This document shows positions 45,701 through 52,337 of a stretch of DNA of 64,000 bases, one piece after another. The DNA lies in NCBI RefSeq assembly GCF_918797505.1, contig NC_092795.1, positions 19,021,131 through 19,085,130 on the forward strand. The letters are read 5' to 3'. Made by a program: the position numbers and the translations under genes. Source of the DNA: Bemisia tabaci. Taxonomy: Eukaryota; Arthropoda; Insecta; Hemiptera; Aleyrodidae. Each line of letters begins with the position of its first letter. Positions within the stretch are counted from its first letter, which is position 1. The notes below the pieces were generated by a model. It had not been told where the DNA came from and made no database searches. It saw nothing but the letters and a program-made list of their open reading frames with translations.

Positions 45701-47443
45701 CGAATATTCTAAATCCACCGTGACTATCAGCATCGGATTCTAATGTCAACACCAGTAATTGGTTATTTATAGAAGGGGAATATCAGTAATTGATTATTTA
45801 TAGACGAAAAATATCTGTCTACATTCCGATGACGAACAATGTACCTGTAAACGTTCTTTCAAACTTGGTAACGATTTTAAATGATTTTTTACTCTATTCG
45901 TAACTTCAATCTTGACTTACAAGGGAATATATCTTACAAAAGAAAAGTAAGATATGGATCGTAAAGGGCGTATCTCAATTTCCACGCGAGCCTAGAGGCG
46001 GATCCAGGATTTTGGCGACACTGGATTCCCTCCGTTTAAATCTGTTGAATCATCGATTATTATCAAAGCACCTGGCCCCTCCAAGAATCGATGCATTTCA
46101 ACAGGTTTAGATAGAGAAAAACAATTTTGCCAATTTGCTGGATCCACCAATGCGCGAGCCCTGTTTTACATGTAAAACCATGCTTATGCGAAAAATCAAG
46201 ATACACTCTAACACCACACTGAAAAAAAAGTTACGAGCTATAGGTATAGACATACCGTCCGTTCCACGCTAGAGGCTGAAAGATCAGGGTGCCGGAGCCG
46301 TAGTTTCGATTGCTCTAGCACCCAGCGCTGGGTGCTACGCCGGGAACTTTCAGCCTTTGAGTCCAGAACGCGGACGGTATGTTGATATAGCTCGTAAGAA
46401 CAGCAGTCATGTCCGAAGTTTTTTTCTTTCTTTCTTCTTTTCTTCAAAGCAGGGGAGAAACATTTTAGAGGCCTTACTTAACACTATTGAGAAATCTCGT
46501 GGAGTCTCTCAGGGCCTTATATAAATTTTTCGTTCTTCATCAATAGGAGCTCCCAATCTTATTTTCGGAGGGGCCTGCCCCCCGGAAAATTTGTAACCAG
46601 TCCACCCCTAACTCTTGATAATGAAGGAATGGAGATGTTGCATGTTTGAGGAATTTGCGATTTGACTGATGATTCTTATGTAAAAGTTGGCGCTTGCATG
46701 GCGCCACTGGTTTTCTCTGAAATCAACTCCCAAGCTCGAAAAAAGCTCTCGAGTTGAAGCCAAAATAGAGGAGATATCCCGCGCTATCCTAAGAGCCCAC
46801 CTCTACATCAAGACGAACTCTCCATGCAAAGATAGGGAGCAAATACATTAGCAGGGTTGCCGTGTTTTCAGTTTTGGAGTCCCCAAATAAAGCGGCAGCC
46901 CTGTCAATGTATTTGCTCCCTATCTTTGCATGGAAAGTTTGTCTTGATGTAGAGGTGGACCCTCAGGATATCGTGGGATATCCCCTCCTTTTCGACCTCA
47001 ACTTGTGAGCTTTTTTGAGCTTGGGAGATGATTTCAGAGAAAACCAGCAGCACCATCGTGTTTCTCGCGAACTTTTACATAAGAATCAACAGTCAAATCG
47101 CAAATTCCTCACACACGCAACATCTCCATTCTTGATACTTCATGAAGAAAAAAACCTCAGTGTGGCCCCTTCCCCTCGATGGCGGGCATCCATGATGCAA
47201 CCCGCGTATACTCACCGCAGTTTGAATGTAGTCGATGGGGTAATCGAAGTTGGGCTCCGGGGCCGGGCAGGGGTAGAAGCTCTGGCCCCGCTGCTGGTTC
47301 GAGTAGTACTCATCGATGTGGCGGTCTCGGTGCCGGAGAACCGGCGAGGGGTTCACGCTCCTCTGCCGCACCTTGTACTCGCTCATGAGACGATCGAAAT
47401 CGTCCCACTCCGAATCCACGTCGTTGTCGTCGGCCATCGTCAT
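13271..47443 (-). CDS. ClC-a: ClC-2/ClC-a-type voltage-gated chloride channel, 20 coding exons
   Basis: Predicted plasma-membrane chloride channel of the ClC family. The join, in transcript order, is 47216-47443, 39159-39432, 37843-37971, 36775-36908, 34625-34781, 34015-34140, 32879-32963, 32001-32102, 29812-29914, 28821-28952, 28327-28489, 27239-27354, 26354-26468, 25893-26030, 25376-25496, 17435-17594, 16790-16932, 16049-16241, 14606-14833, 13271-13429 (complement). The sum is 3006 nt, 1001 residues plus stop. Visible family hallmarks: GSGIPE (211-216), GKEGP with the gating Glu at 255, GSFIP (505-509), the pore Tyr in LQPSLYD (601), and IEV at 313-315, where Val replaces the proton-transfer Glu of ClC exchangers, so a channel rather than a Cl-/H+ antiporter. 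CBS1 lies about 626-700 and CBS2 about 900-955. The symbol is by resemblance to fly ClC-a. Exon order and frame are very secure. UTRs, the true transcription start and alternative 5' exons are not resolved. Introns total about 31 kb and are full of transposons. Confidence 0.95.
14181..14246. repeat. 33-bp tandem duplication in intron 19
   Basis: AATGATTCCAYTGGTTTCCT followed by CGTAAAACTT occurs twice, offset 33 bp. Confidence 0.85.
14606..14833 (-). CDS. ClC-a: Chloride channel coding exon 19 (CBS2)
   Basis: Residues 874-949: [20 protein letters not shown] and then the bulk of CBS2 ([20 protein letters not shown] through [11 protein letters not shown]). Preceded by a long pyrimidine tract and CAG; donor GTAAAT. 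A hAT-type element starts 71 bp upstream in the intron, at 14905. Confidence 0.95.
14905..15577. mobile_element. hAT-type non-autonomous element (CAGGCCCGCCACA), copy 2
   Basis: Same termini; perfect 8-bp target duplication GGTAGCAG (14897-14904, 15578-15585). Lies in intron 18 of the channel gene, 71 bp upstream of exon 19. Confidence 0.93.
16038..16115 (-). repeat. 39-bp tandem duplication containing a splice donor
   Basis: Two exact adjacent copies. Each carries, on the minus strand, codons for [10 protein letters not shown] followed by GTAAGTAA. Confidence 0.95.
16049..16241 (-). CDS. ClC-a: Chloride channel coding exon 18, with duplicated donor site
   Basis: Encodes [20 protein letters not shown], a Pro/Ser-rich stretch and [11 protein letters not shown] 39-bp tandem duplication contains the donor, so there are two identical GTAAGTAA sites. 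One gives the exon as listed (lower end 16049). The other gives 16088-16241 and a protein 13 residues shorter (988 in total). Both choices keep phase 0 into exon 19. Acceptor CAG. Confidence 0.9.
16790..16932 (-). CDS. ClC-a: Chloride channel coding exon 17 (CBS linker, SILK motif)
   Basis: Residues 762-808: [20 protein letters not shown] then [16 protein letters not shown] and [16 protein letters not shown] at 775-778 fits the [GS]IL[RK] PP1-docking consensus. The last Arg is split AG|A. Acceptor CAG, donor GTATGC. Confidence 0.92.
17435..17594 (-). CDS. ClC-a: Chloride channel coding exon 16 (CBS linker, RFEV motif)
   Basis: Residues 709-761: [20 protein letters not shown] then [20 protein letters not shown] and a Ser/Thr-rich tail. 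RFEV at 726-729 fits the RFx[V/I] docking consensus of SPAK/OSR1-type kinases (Fray in flies). Acceptor CAG, donor GTAAAT. Confidence 0.92.
18157..18236. repeat. 80-bp near-perfect palindrome at the satellite edge
   Basis: Two copies of GTGGTATAACTGTCATACCAC-like sequence in inverted order, with matching GCACA and TGACR extensions, give arms of about 32 bp. Each half is itself an inverted repeat (GTGGTAT/ATACCAC). A related single copy lies at the other edge of the array, at 24728-24753. Confidence 0.8.
19412..20488 (+). repeat. 5' LTR
   Basis: Begins TGTTCAGTCAGGGACTG and ends CCAAACA. Contains AATAAA at about 20400 and a run of short CTGG...CCAG hairpins (19817-20008). Matches the 3' LTR almost base for base. 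Confidence 0.95.
20491..20508 (+). other. Putative primer binding site
   Basis: Two bases after the 5' LTR the sequence starts TGG and continues TCCTGCTCGGTCCGG, as expected for a site complementary to a tRNA 3' end (CCA). I could not assign the tRNA. Confidence 0.5.
20731..22929 (+). CDS. Retrotransposon Gag polyprotein with protease-like C-terminal part
   Basis: 732 residues from the ATG at 20731 ([10 protein letters not shown]); an in-frame TTG lies upstream. The helical N-terminal part is followed by a Gag-like region typical of BEL/Pao (DUF1759-type: [26 protein letters not shown], around 165-260). Two cysteine/histidine knuckles follow ([16 protein letters not shown] and [14 protein letters not shown], around 390-435), then a retropepsin-like segment with the catalytic-type DSA triad ([11 protein letters not shown], around 510). 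The C-terminus ends in a basic tail ([12 protein letters not shown]) just where RT would begin in a full element. The frame is fully open. It would package RNA into particles but cannot copy it alone. It lies antisense within the host gene intron. Confidence 0.92.
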   Translation: MASDDSNASQVKAKKVTDLEIELICLKNKRKIYGRQLEACYEVAERCLAVKKLSPEFICRQEDSRQSLKNLQETVMSCYEIELRLNPEASFDQSSELIEHFTNVYFKIAEIKKRLTDALESTGTADNSNPLMNNTTIISSNAPTLPRITLKTFDGTISAWPEYRANFESLIHHHESLTPSAKLNYLRTTLSGPALALVKELPITDVNYPIAWDALIGMYENKRMIGSSLLNKLLSFSAIQNENKDDLSNFMSTFGECVSAIKTQEIADLGDFMTLHIALKCLPKSLVKTFERRQTRETMPTTKDLLKFVQRQIEILDLTASAPMSSSSSESSKKYSHDSSPKRSFTATAHSPTEKTRSRCLCDCDHFLYKCPKFIEASVDERRDFVEKNHLCTICLRSGNHQDRCDSGLTCRVCNDGHNTLLHCDMPKEADPQLSDRKERVKRKNSSSSESQAEQETADSSGDESKRVHQALKSNSTETVLLGTAVVRVKGADGRFHKVRAMIDSASMTTIIRDDCARRLGLPRDATSERIIGLADQSIPGVSASTVCIIKPNKSGKPIFRSNAVIMEKITTQMPTTSVPEPISSKYRHLQLADPRFFEPQDVQLLIGADIFPYIFTGKRETTTPNEPVALSSVFGWVIVGPCSKGSAALPKSESLSKGSHLVVIERPQDPNCEATPQMSSTNKGPPDEQVSAKPACKRRRKRSPAKGVMSIRPPSNNHLRWKSTSRILKSL
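22930..23163 (+). other. Remnant internal region between gag and 3' LTR
   Basis: Only 234 bp. The motif GAGGCCTTACAACCCTC occurs twice (about 22929 and 22981), and the region ends in a G-rich tract next to the LTR. No RT or integrase sequence remains. Confidence 0.7.
23164..24241 (+). repeat. 3' LTR
   Basis: Same termini as the 5' LTR. One extra C in the GTCCCCCGTG tract and two substitutions are the only differences I see. A G-rich, polypurine-like stretch (ACGGGGCGGG) lies just upstream. Confidence 0.95.
24728..25101. repeat. Two further copies of the GTGGTAT/ATACCAC motif
   Basis: One at 24728-24753 (TGTGCGGTGGTATAACTGTC...) and one at about 25079-25101 (AGTGGTATGACATGTATACC...). With 18157-18236 they bracket the satellite-plus-retrotransposon block. 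Confidence 0.7.
25376..25496 (-). CDS. ClC-a: Chloride channel coding exon 15 (end of CBS1)
   Basis: Encodes [20 protein letters not shown] and [19 protein letters not shown]. It completes CBS1 and enters the linker to CBS2. Acceptor CAG, donor GTATTA. The next intron (17595-25375) is 7.8 kb and holds the LTR retrotransposon and satellite array. Confidence 0.94.
25893..26030 (-). CDS. ClC-a: Chloride channel coding exon 14 (start of CBS1)
   Basis: Encodes [20 protein letters not shown] then [20 protein letters not shown] and [14 protein letters not shown] opens CBS1, a cytosolic nucleotide-binding-type regulatory module. Acceptor CAG, donor GTAAAT; the split codon G|GT is Gly. Confidence 0.95.
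26354..26468 (-). CDS. ClC-a: Chloride channel coding exon 13 (pore tyrosine)
   Basis: Residues 584-621: [20 protein letters not shown] then [18 protein letters not shown]. Tyr 601 of LQPSLYD corresponds to the central anion-coordinating tyrosine of ClC proteins. The membrane domain ends here. Acceptor CAG, donor GTAAGT. Confidence 0.96.
27239..27354 (-). CDS. ClC-a: Chloride channel coding exon 12
   Basis: Residues 545-583: [20 protein letters not shown] then [19 protein letters not shown]. This is a highly conserved ClC membrane segment; FEMTGQ is characteristic. Acceptor TAG, donor GTAATT. Confidence 0.96.
27490..27745. mobile_element. MITE, GGACAAGGCGCATAAGTGCAG family (copy 1)
   Basis: The right end GCACTTATGCGCCTTGTCC pairs with the degenerate left end (TCCATAAGTGCAATTTTTG). 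In intron 11. Confidence 0.55.
28327..28489 (-). CDS. ClC-a: Chloride channel coding exon 11, ends in a GC donor
   Basis: Residues 491-544: [20 protein letters not shown] then [25 protein letters not shown] is the third anion-selectivity motif. The exon must end ...CCA G, with downstream intron bases GCAAGT. Using the nearby GT instead shifts the frame by four bases and loses [11 protein letters not shown]. So this intron is GC-AG, with an otherwise perfect donor consensus (CAG|GCAAGT). Confidence 0.94.
28821..28952 (-). CDS. ClC-a: Chloride channel coding exon 10
   Basis: Residues 447-490, phase 0 at both ends: [15 protein letters not shown] through [20 protein letters not shown] contains an Asn-X-Thr sequon in the extracellular loop typical of this subfamily. 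Acceptor TAG, donor GTAAGT. Confidence 0.92.
29195..29480 (+). repeat. Relative of the hairpin repeat, direct-repeat form
   Basis: Shares GAGTTGAAAAACGCTG and a GCGCCTGCAAGACTGCATGG unit, but the second unit (about 29407) is in direct rather than inverted orientation. Confidence 0.7.
29812..29914 (-). CDS. ClC-a: Chloride channel coding exon 9
   Basis: Encodes [20 protein letters not shown] and [14 protein letters not shown] up to residue 446. RFLYPG is a conserved start of a ClC-2 membrane helix. Acceptor CAG, donor GTACGA. The next intron toward lower coordinates carries a dispersed repeat at 29195-29480. Confidence 0.94.
29973..31359. mobile_element. 1.39-kb TIR element with subterminal ACTGAGGTCAG repeats
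   Basis: Ends CCCTGGTAAAAATGGCAAGT and complement, related to the element at 694-1569. Inside both ends the motifs ACTGAGGTCAGTGC/TGACCTCAGT recur many times. A 5S-like sequence sits within. In the intron between exons 8 and 9. No transposase ORF. Confidence 0.85.
30940..31050 (+). ncRNA. 5S rRNA-derived sequence (SINE3-like or pseudogene)
   Basis: GATCACCGAAGTTAAG, CGTCGGGCGTAGTTAGTACT and GACCGCATGGGAAC line up in order with the internal control region of eukaryotic 5S rRNA. The 5' end is replaced by a sequence resembling a tRNA A-box (GTAGTGTAGTGGTTCAATCG), and the 3' arm is lost. Not a functional rRNA gene; probably a 5S-derived retroelement or its relic. Confidence 0.75.
32001..32102 (-). 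CDS. ClC-a: Chloride channel coding exon 8
   Basis: Encodes [20 protein letters not shown] and [13 protein letters not shown], ending in the split Asn codon AA|T. Two adjacent AGs are possible acceptors (TTAG|AG). Only the upstream one keeps frame with exon 7. Donor GTAAGT. Confidence 0.94.
32421..32581. mobile_element. hAT-type MITE (CAGAGGCGGATCCAG), copy 1
   Basis: 161 bp; target duplication ATTATGAA/ATTACGAA (7 of 8). Similar along its length to 45993-46152. Confidence 0.82.
32879..32963 (-). CDS. ClC-a: Chloride channel coding exon 7
   Basis: A small exon (85 nt) for the extracellular-loop and helix-start region, [20 protein letters not shown] then QELTVFALI. The E is a split codon G|AA and the final Gly a split codon GG|A. 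Acceptor CAG, donor [14 protein letters not shown] is conserved in ClC-2 homologues. Confidence 0.93.
33384..33937. mobile_element. 554-bp foldback element
   Basis: Ends AATGGACCACTAGACAAGG and complement. Inverted similarity extends about 220 bp inward (TGATACATGTTTCTYAACCA, AAAATTTCACGTA, TCTACGTGA). In intron 6. Confidence 0.85.
34015..34140 (-). CDS. ClC-a: Chloride channel coding exon 6
   Basis: Residues 308-349: [20 protein letters not shown] followed by [19 protein letters not shown]. The IEV triplet has Val where ClC exchangers have the proton glutamate. Acceptor TAG, donor GTTTGT, a weak donor. A 554-bp foldback element begins 78 bp downstream, at 33937. Confidence 0.95.
34625..34781 (-). 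CDS. ClC-a: Chloride channel coding exon 5
   Basis: Residues 256-307. Starts [18 protein letters not shown], completing GKEGP, and ends [13 protein letters not shown]. Contains the [14 protein letters not shown] segment typical of ClC-1/ClC-2 channels. Acceptor CAG, donor GTAAAT, phases 0 to 1. Confidence 0.96.
34782..36774. other. Intron 4, nothing further recognised
   Basis: 2 kb, AT-rich, with a short T/A tract near 36030. No inverted or tandem structure noticed. Confidence 0.5.
36775..36908 (-). CDS. ClC-a: Chloride channel coding exon 4 (selectivity filter and gate)
   Basis: Residues 211-255: [20 protein letters not shown] through [21 protein letters not shown] supplies the chloride-coordinating Ser. 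The last residue is the fast-gate glutamate of GKEGP, split from its GP by the intron. Acceptor CAG, donor GTAACT. Confidence 0.96.
37843..37971 (-). CDS. ClC-a: Chloride channel coding exon 3
   Basis: Residues 168-210. Encodes [20 protein letters not shown] and the next membrane segment, ending [11 protein letters not shown]. The final split codon G|GT starts the GSGIPE selectivity motif. Acceptor CAG, donor GTGAGA. Confidence 0.95.
38366..38709. repeat. 172-bp tandem duplication in intron 2
   Basis: Two adjacent copies, differing at about two positions (AACGTTACC against AACATTATC). A very recent local duplication. Confidence 0.95.
39159..39432 (-). CDS. ClC-a: Chloride channel coding exon 2
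   Basis: Residues 77-167 plus one base. It begins [18 protein letters not shown], the signature that opens the conserved region of insect ClC-2-like channels. A charged helix follows, then the first membrane helix (about [20 protein letters not shown]). CAG acceptor, GTAAGT donor. The split codon A|GT gives Ser. Because it begins with ATG in phase 0, it could also serve as the start for an isoform lacking exon 1. Confidence 0.95.
39735..39780. repeat. Poly(T) tract, ~46 bp
   Basis: Uninterrupted T run in intron 1; possibly the tail of a minus-strand retroposed copy. Confidence 0.9.
40240..40705. mobile_element. Foldback element, family of 46640-47130 (copy 1)
   Basis: Arms share GCGATTTAA, TGCTATTAGTTTTCTCTG, CTCCAAAG, AAGTCAAACTCTCCATG and AGGGAGCAAATACAT-type sequence in inverted order around a short centre. 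In intron 1. Confidence 0.75.
41361..41439. repeat. Cluster of four perfect GC hairpins with 3-nt loops
   Basis: GGGGGC-TAC-GCCCCC (41361-41375), GGCCGC-TAC-GCGGCC (41377-41391), GGCGC-TCC-GCGCC (41404-41416), GGGCCGC-TTC-GCGGCCC (41423-41439). The surroundings are AT-rich. Confidence 0.95.
41625..41715 (-). repeat. tRNA-derived SINE head (A and B boxes)
   Basis: On the minus strand GTGGCCGAGTAGTCTGAGAC resembles the A box of class II tRNAs, and GGTGTGGGTTCGAACCC the B box. The acceptor stem and anticodon arm do not form a good tRNA. The SINE body probably runs toward 41350. Confidence 0.7.
41833..42336. repeat. 180-bp tandem repeat, about 2.8 copies
   Basis: ATCATGGAAATCGGCCCGGT starts at 41941, 42121 and (one change) 42301, exactly 180 bp apart. 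The two full units 41941-42300 differ at about one base; the first, partial unit is more diverged. Confidence 0.95.
42841..43283. mobile_element. 443-bp near-perfect foldback flanked by TTAA
   Basis: Arms of about 215 bp differ at only a handful of positions, with a loop of a few tens of bp near 43050-43075. Termini GGTGATTCGATGG and complement; TTAA on both sides (42837-42840, 43284-43287), as for piggyBac-type transposition. In intron 1. Confidence 0.92.
43496..43722. mobile_element. MITE, GGACAAGGCGCATAAGTGCAG family (copy 2)
   Basis: GGACAAGGCGCATTAGTGCAG on the left, TATGCGCCTTGTTCTCC on the right. In intron 1. Confidence 0.6.
43723..45984. other. Intron 1 stretch, nothing recognised
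   Basis: No coding frame, TIR pair or long tandem repeat noticed. A short near-duplicate ATCAGTAATTGRTTATTTAT lies near 45750-45805. Confidence 0.45.
45993..46152. mobile_element. hAT-type MITE (TAGAGGCGGATCCAG), copy 2
   Basis: 160 bp; perfect 8-bp target duplication CGCGAGCC (45985-45992, 46153-46160). In intron 1. Confidence 0.87.
46231..46397. mobile_element. 167-bp hairpin MITE
   Basis: TTACGAGCTATA...CATACCGTCCG...GGCTGAAAG and complements. The centre contains a perfect 22-bp palindrome at 46316-46337 (TAGCACCCAGC plus its complement). Confidence 0.85.
46640..47130. mobile_element. Foldback element next to exon 1 (copy 2)
   Basis: Arms of about 200 bp: GAATGGAGATGTTGC, GAGGAATTTGCGATTTGACT, GATTCTTATGTAAAAGTT, CTCTCCATGCAAAGATAGGG and their complements. 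Ends about 80 bp from the exon 1 donor, so it is transcribed near the start of intron 1. Confidence 0.82.
47216..47443 (-). CDS. ClC-a: Chloride channel coding exon 1 (N-terminus)
   Basis: Residues 1-76, cytosolic and acidic at the start, ending [11 protein letters not shown] before a GTGAGT donor. I start at the ATG ending at 47443. An in-frame TAA lies seven codons upstream (47462-47464), and the codon at 47450-47452 is GTG. A second in-frame ATG at 47437 has a better context (A at -3, G at +4), so the protein may begin two residues later. The following intron is about 7.8 kb, and a foldback element sits about 80 bp downstream of the donor. Confidence 0.88.
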
Positions 47444-47674
47444 TCCGCTCACAGACCCAACTTAATCGGATCTCGAGGGCATTTTTCACTTCCAATGACC
47501 AACACCCTCGTTGGAGGGCACTTCGCGTTTACTACGCCCGTTTAGCGAAAATCCTGCATGATGGAGAGGAAAATTTCGGTTCGTATGGAGTATTGAAGTT
47601 TCCGGTCCAGATAACCAAAGTTCTCGGTCACGGGAATCCACAGACCAAAAAATGACCTTTCCTTGCTATTTTAG

Positions 47675-47821
47675 CAATGGGATTACATTTTGAAATAAGG
47701 GACCACTATTTCTAGCTCTCTCATAAAAGCACATGTCTGCATAGGGAAACCAATGGCATGTATATGTTGTTTCTAAATGGGCAAGGATTAGTAGTTCCTT
47801 ATTGCAAAATGTAATCCAATG
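47675..47821. mobile_element. MITE, CATTGGATTACATTTTGCAA family
   Basis: CAATGGGATTACATTTTGAA at the left, TTGCAAAATGTAATCCAATG at the right, arms about 35 bp. Lies 230 bp upstream of the channel start codon. Confidence 0.8.
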
Positions 47822-48120
47822 ATGGAAGCTTTTACTTTTAGGACTCTAACATTCAACTGTTGACTTGTTGGGGATTTCGTTTCGCAAACATACTGAAGTT
47901 TGGCAAACTTGTTTGGCTCATTACGTCACCCGAAGCTCATCTTCCGCTTAGTGGTAAGGCAACAGCCAAGAAAGGGTCATAGCTATTGCTCCCTTATAAT
48001 TTTTCATTAGGAAGTGTTGAATCCCCGAAAGTAAAAGTTTCCATCTGTAGCGAAGAGTCCAGTGGAGGGTTCTCTCTTTTTCTCTGGAAGAATCGCACTT
48101 AAATTCAGGTTAAAGATCGT
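47822..48120. repeat. Dispersed repeat shared with 10395-10730
   Basis: Second copy, next to the MITE at 47675-47821; lies just upstream of the channel gene's first coding exon. Confidence 0.65.
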
Positions 48121-50140
48121 CCATAAATGAGCTCGAGGTCTTTGGGTGGAGGAGGATCAAGGGATGCCTGAAATGTATCTGACATGGGAGAAAGAGAAAG
48201 GGTCACGCCAAACTTGACGTCTGGTTTCCAGTGGCAATTAAAGCTGCGGGAGACCTGAAAAGTTTGGTTGTCTGAATCGGAGCTCGATTCCCATGACTGT
48301 GAATTTCGGTTCCTCAGACCAAAAACTGTGGTGTTTCATGAGCCAAAGTTCGATTCTTCTAGAAACCTTTCTGAGCGTGCAGTGAAACCGCGTCAGTCTG
48401 CCATCAAAATGACATTAGACTGTTCTGATTTACCCACAGGATAGAACTGAAGGAAAGAAGTCCAAAAGGCTTCCGTTGTATTCTCATCACTGCACTGATT
48501 TGGATACTTTTTAAGCTTTTCGAGTAGTAAATGAATTCATCAACTCTCATAAAGCCAACTTTAGAATACATCATATGGAAATGGGAATAGAAGAAAAAAG
48601 AACCTTGACAACGTAACATGAAGCGTCACCATAGAATTTCACACAAAAGTTTGATAAAATGCACCCAGACCGAGACCTATTAATGCAGTTCACCTCTAAG
48701 AGGCTGATTACTGCTTTCAGAATACCAGAATCCAGGAGCAAAAGTGAAAATATGACAATGCAGACCCATGCGGTTAAAGAGCGAACCCTGCAAAAATTGA
48801 AAAATTGATTCGAAGCGTAAAAAGACTTCGAGAACTGAGAGACGGATGAGGTTACATGAGACTGTAGAGTGATTAACAATAAAATTTTCTTACATAAAAA
48901 TACTGAAGCATATGCGAATGTGAGTGGCGTCCCATAACCCGATACCGGAAGTACGGAATCGGCGAAAAACGAAACTCATCCCAGCACTTCATGCTTGACC
49001 GGCTCGAAACACTCGATTTGAGAGAAAAATATACCCATAAATTAACATTTTACTCACGCAAATGACTTATTATTCCGGACGAGTCGGAATGAACGGCCGG
49101 CACTAAATGAACCTCCAAAACTGACGAGAGTCATAATATACAAAAGCACCGAAATCACAGAATGACATCATGCACCGATAGTTGCGACAAAACAAACAAA
49201 AATTCATCGAAATGGAAGCGAAGTTCAGAAGGATAGTACGAAATCGAGGATTGATAGCGGGATCGAGTGGTGGCGATACGAGGGCAGATCTCGAAAACTG
49301 ACCTACTGGGCAACGAGAGTGGATGAATCATATTTTTAGGATATCTACGCACTGATGATACAAAGTAAACGCAGGTAATCACTTAAAAATAGATTCGAAG
49401 CTTGCCTATTTTGAAATAATGCAATTGAAATGGCACCTGTTTTTCATATCGGGAGACTGTTTGTGGGGGTGCTATTGGGGGGAGATAAACTAGAGGAGGG
49501 AGTAGGAGATCTATTTCACACATGAAAGCAAGATGAGATTATTATATGTATTAAGGGGCGTTAATTCCTGAAAAATCCACTATCTTGATCCGTTCTTGCG
49601 GGTTGCTGGGGCTTCCATCGTCGCACTAGGTATAAAGATTTCATTAGCCATCGAAAAAAATTTTAAAAAACGTGTAATGTCAATATTAGGGGGAAAAGTG
49701 TTTTGTAGCTCCCTGGGAACATTCAAAATTCTCGAATGAGAAAATTATACCCACAATTTCTCACAATTTCTTTATCCCTTCCGCTCCAACCCCCCCCCCC
49801 CCCTTTATTGACCCATAAGACCTTGGCCTCGACCTAAGACCTTTTTCCTTGCAGCATTTTTTTATGTCATCAACTGCATGATTCTACAAAAAAAGTCTTA
49901 ATTGAATCTATTTAATACATCGTGTAACTCATCAGTGGCGTATTCATGTGCGAAATTGGTCACTTCATAGGTGGAGACTGAAATGACGTCACGATCTGAA
50001 GTTTCGATGGCGTCACCAATGAGGTCTTCGATGGCGACTTCGATTAGTTATTGGGGAATCGATAGGACGATTTTGAGAGCTTTGGCACAGGTAGTCTACT
50101 AAAATATACTTGCAATGGTTTTCTGATTTTTTGTCTTTTA

Positions 50141-50174
<34 letters not shown>

Positions 50175-52335
50175 GAAAAAAATCCCTTGTGCCTGAGTGT
50201 ACTTTTTTTTATATCGGAATGCAACACATTCAGACTTGTTGATAATAAGTTTTGGTAGACTTCAATATTATTCAACAAGGAAATGCTATCCACCAGTTAT
50301 CAGAGGTTATCAGAGATGTGCCTACGTGAAAAATCACACCTAGCCGGAAAATTAACGTACAAATTATGGAGGTAATCACTGAAGACGATTTTGAGTTATT
50401 ATCATATCGATCCTGCTAACAATCGAACGGCCAACCACGTGTTACTTGCTGGTCTCCGCTTTGCTTTAAAGTAACTCCATAAGAGCATAGAAATCTCGGT
50501 GTTTCTTTTTTTTTCCACCGTCTTCTCAATTTTTTTAAGAAGCCCCTCATATACTACGTGAAAAATTCCGTAATGTCCGACTGTCTGTATATGAAAAATA
50601 GGAGAGGGTAAATTCCTGGACCTGAGGAGCGTGTGATCTGCTGGGAGAAATTCTGCCTCTATGATTAATTTTCAGTATAAACGACAATTTCTCCTATCAA
50701 CCAAGATTTATATATAGATCTGTCAAACTAAATGGTTTTGATACATTTTCTGAGACACTCTGATTCTCATGAGGCGATCCGCTAAAAGGGGTTAAGTCTG
50801 TGGGTAAGTCATTGTGGTAAGTCTCTCTTAATTTATTGTGTGCCATTTTGATTTGAGCGTGAGCTAACTTTGAAAACTTGAAAATCTTAATAATGTGCTA
50901 GACCGCGGAAGAATAACAAAGCTTCTAGAACTTAAAAGAGCGAATTCGAGTCTTTGTTAGATTGTTTCACTCCGAGAATGACATAGTTTTTTCTGCCGAA
51001 AGTGTGCCGCGGCCAAGTTCGATGCATCATTTAAGCCTCCTCTGGAAAAACGGAGATCCGAAAACAAGGGCCAAAAATGATATCCCTGCAAAAATTATCC
51101 AAAGTTTTCATGATCCATCCTAAATTTATCAGTCTGTAGTGAGGTGTAGAGTGTATTGCCCTTCAAAACTAGCTGGGAACGCATTTCAACCAAAAGTTCC
51201 TACCAAATGTTCTATTTCGATCCACAGTTTGTTAGCTATTTTCAACATTCCGCCTTACTCATGAGTTGTATCCATCGCACTAAATCAATTTAATCCATCG
51301 ATAAAAAATAATTGTTATGACCTAATAGATTAAACTGCTCGGATAACGAGAGGAAGAAACACTTAGGGGTAGCACTCTAGCCACGCTTATTGTTCTTGAC
51401 CTGATGAATGAAATGAACCAACTCAATAAAACGATTCATGACCGATATGAAAGACATTGCGCAAGAAAATATCCTCGGAGCGCCAGGACAACAAGGCATT
51501 TAAGGGCCTAAATTTGCACTAGTTGAAGGTTCAGTGGCCTCGAAAATAATCAAAAAAATGTTCCACCGATCCCTCAATTATAAAGGCCTCACTCTCCTTC
51601 CTCCACAGAAACTTCACAATCATCACGTAGGTATGCATTTTCTATTATTTTATAAAATTCAGCAATGTGTGAAAAAATATTTTTTAAAGAAAACAATGAA
51701 ATCGGTCTCAAATTTCGTACTTAAAGTGGGCGCGCATTTTCACGGGAAAGTATCGAGGGCCACTGATCACAAACGAGAACAGATCTTCACGGGGGACGCG
51801 CGTTAACTATTTTATAAACGTGAGCGGACATCTCCGATGATTTCGACTGGAGACATCTCGAAAGACCAAAATGCTTCAAGCCACTCACACAAGTGAAAGA
51901 AACCGGTCATTACTTCGATTGCCGCCAAGAACCGTGATCAAGCATCAAGAAGTGTCAGAGATCGGATTTCGATTCTAGGCAGAAATCCCCATGAGAAATA
52001 TCGATCTCTCGATCACGAAAGGCAACGACAGACTGAGCGTTAGTGACTGTCATTAAAAATATCGAACAGAGCGATCATAATCATATACCGGGTTTTTTGG
52101 AGATGTGGCGTCAAAGATCTTCGAAATATCGATACAATCGATTCAATGTGCCGCTCGAAGTTTGGTGCTACTCGCGATATCGCGGGTGGTTAAAGCTCAT
52201 CATCTTGACGATTCTGGAGCTTATGTGAGGCACTGTTGCCATGTGAGTCACTACGTTGTTGGTTGGCTTACCAGAGGAATTTACATTGATATATCTAGCT
52301 CAGACTGTTCCTGAGTTGATTTTCTTCAGTCTTCT
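48121..52335. other. No gene recognised
   Basis: 4.2 kb of AT-rich sequence with a C run near 49790 and a 32-bp A tract at 50142-50173. No exon-like conserved frame on either strand. Confidence 0.5.
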
Positions 52336-52337
52336 TA

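Noticed and set aside
47015..47545. 176-codon open frame on the plus strand
   Set aside because: It is antisense to exon 1 of the channel and overlaps a foldback repeat; no protein character of its own.
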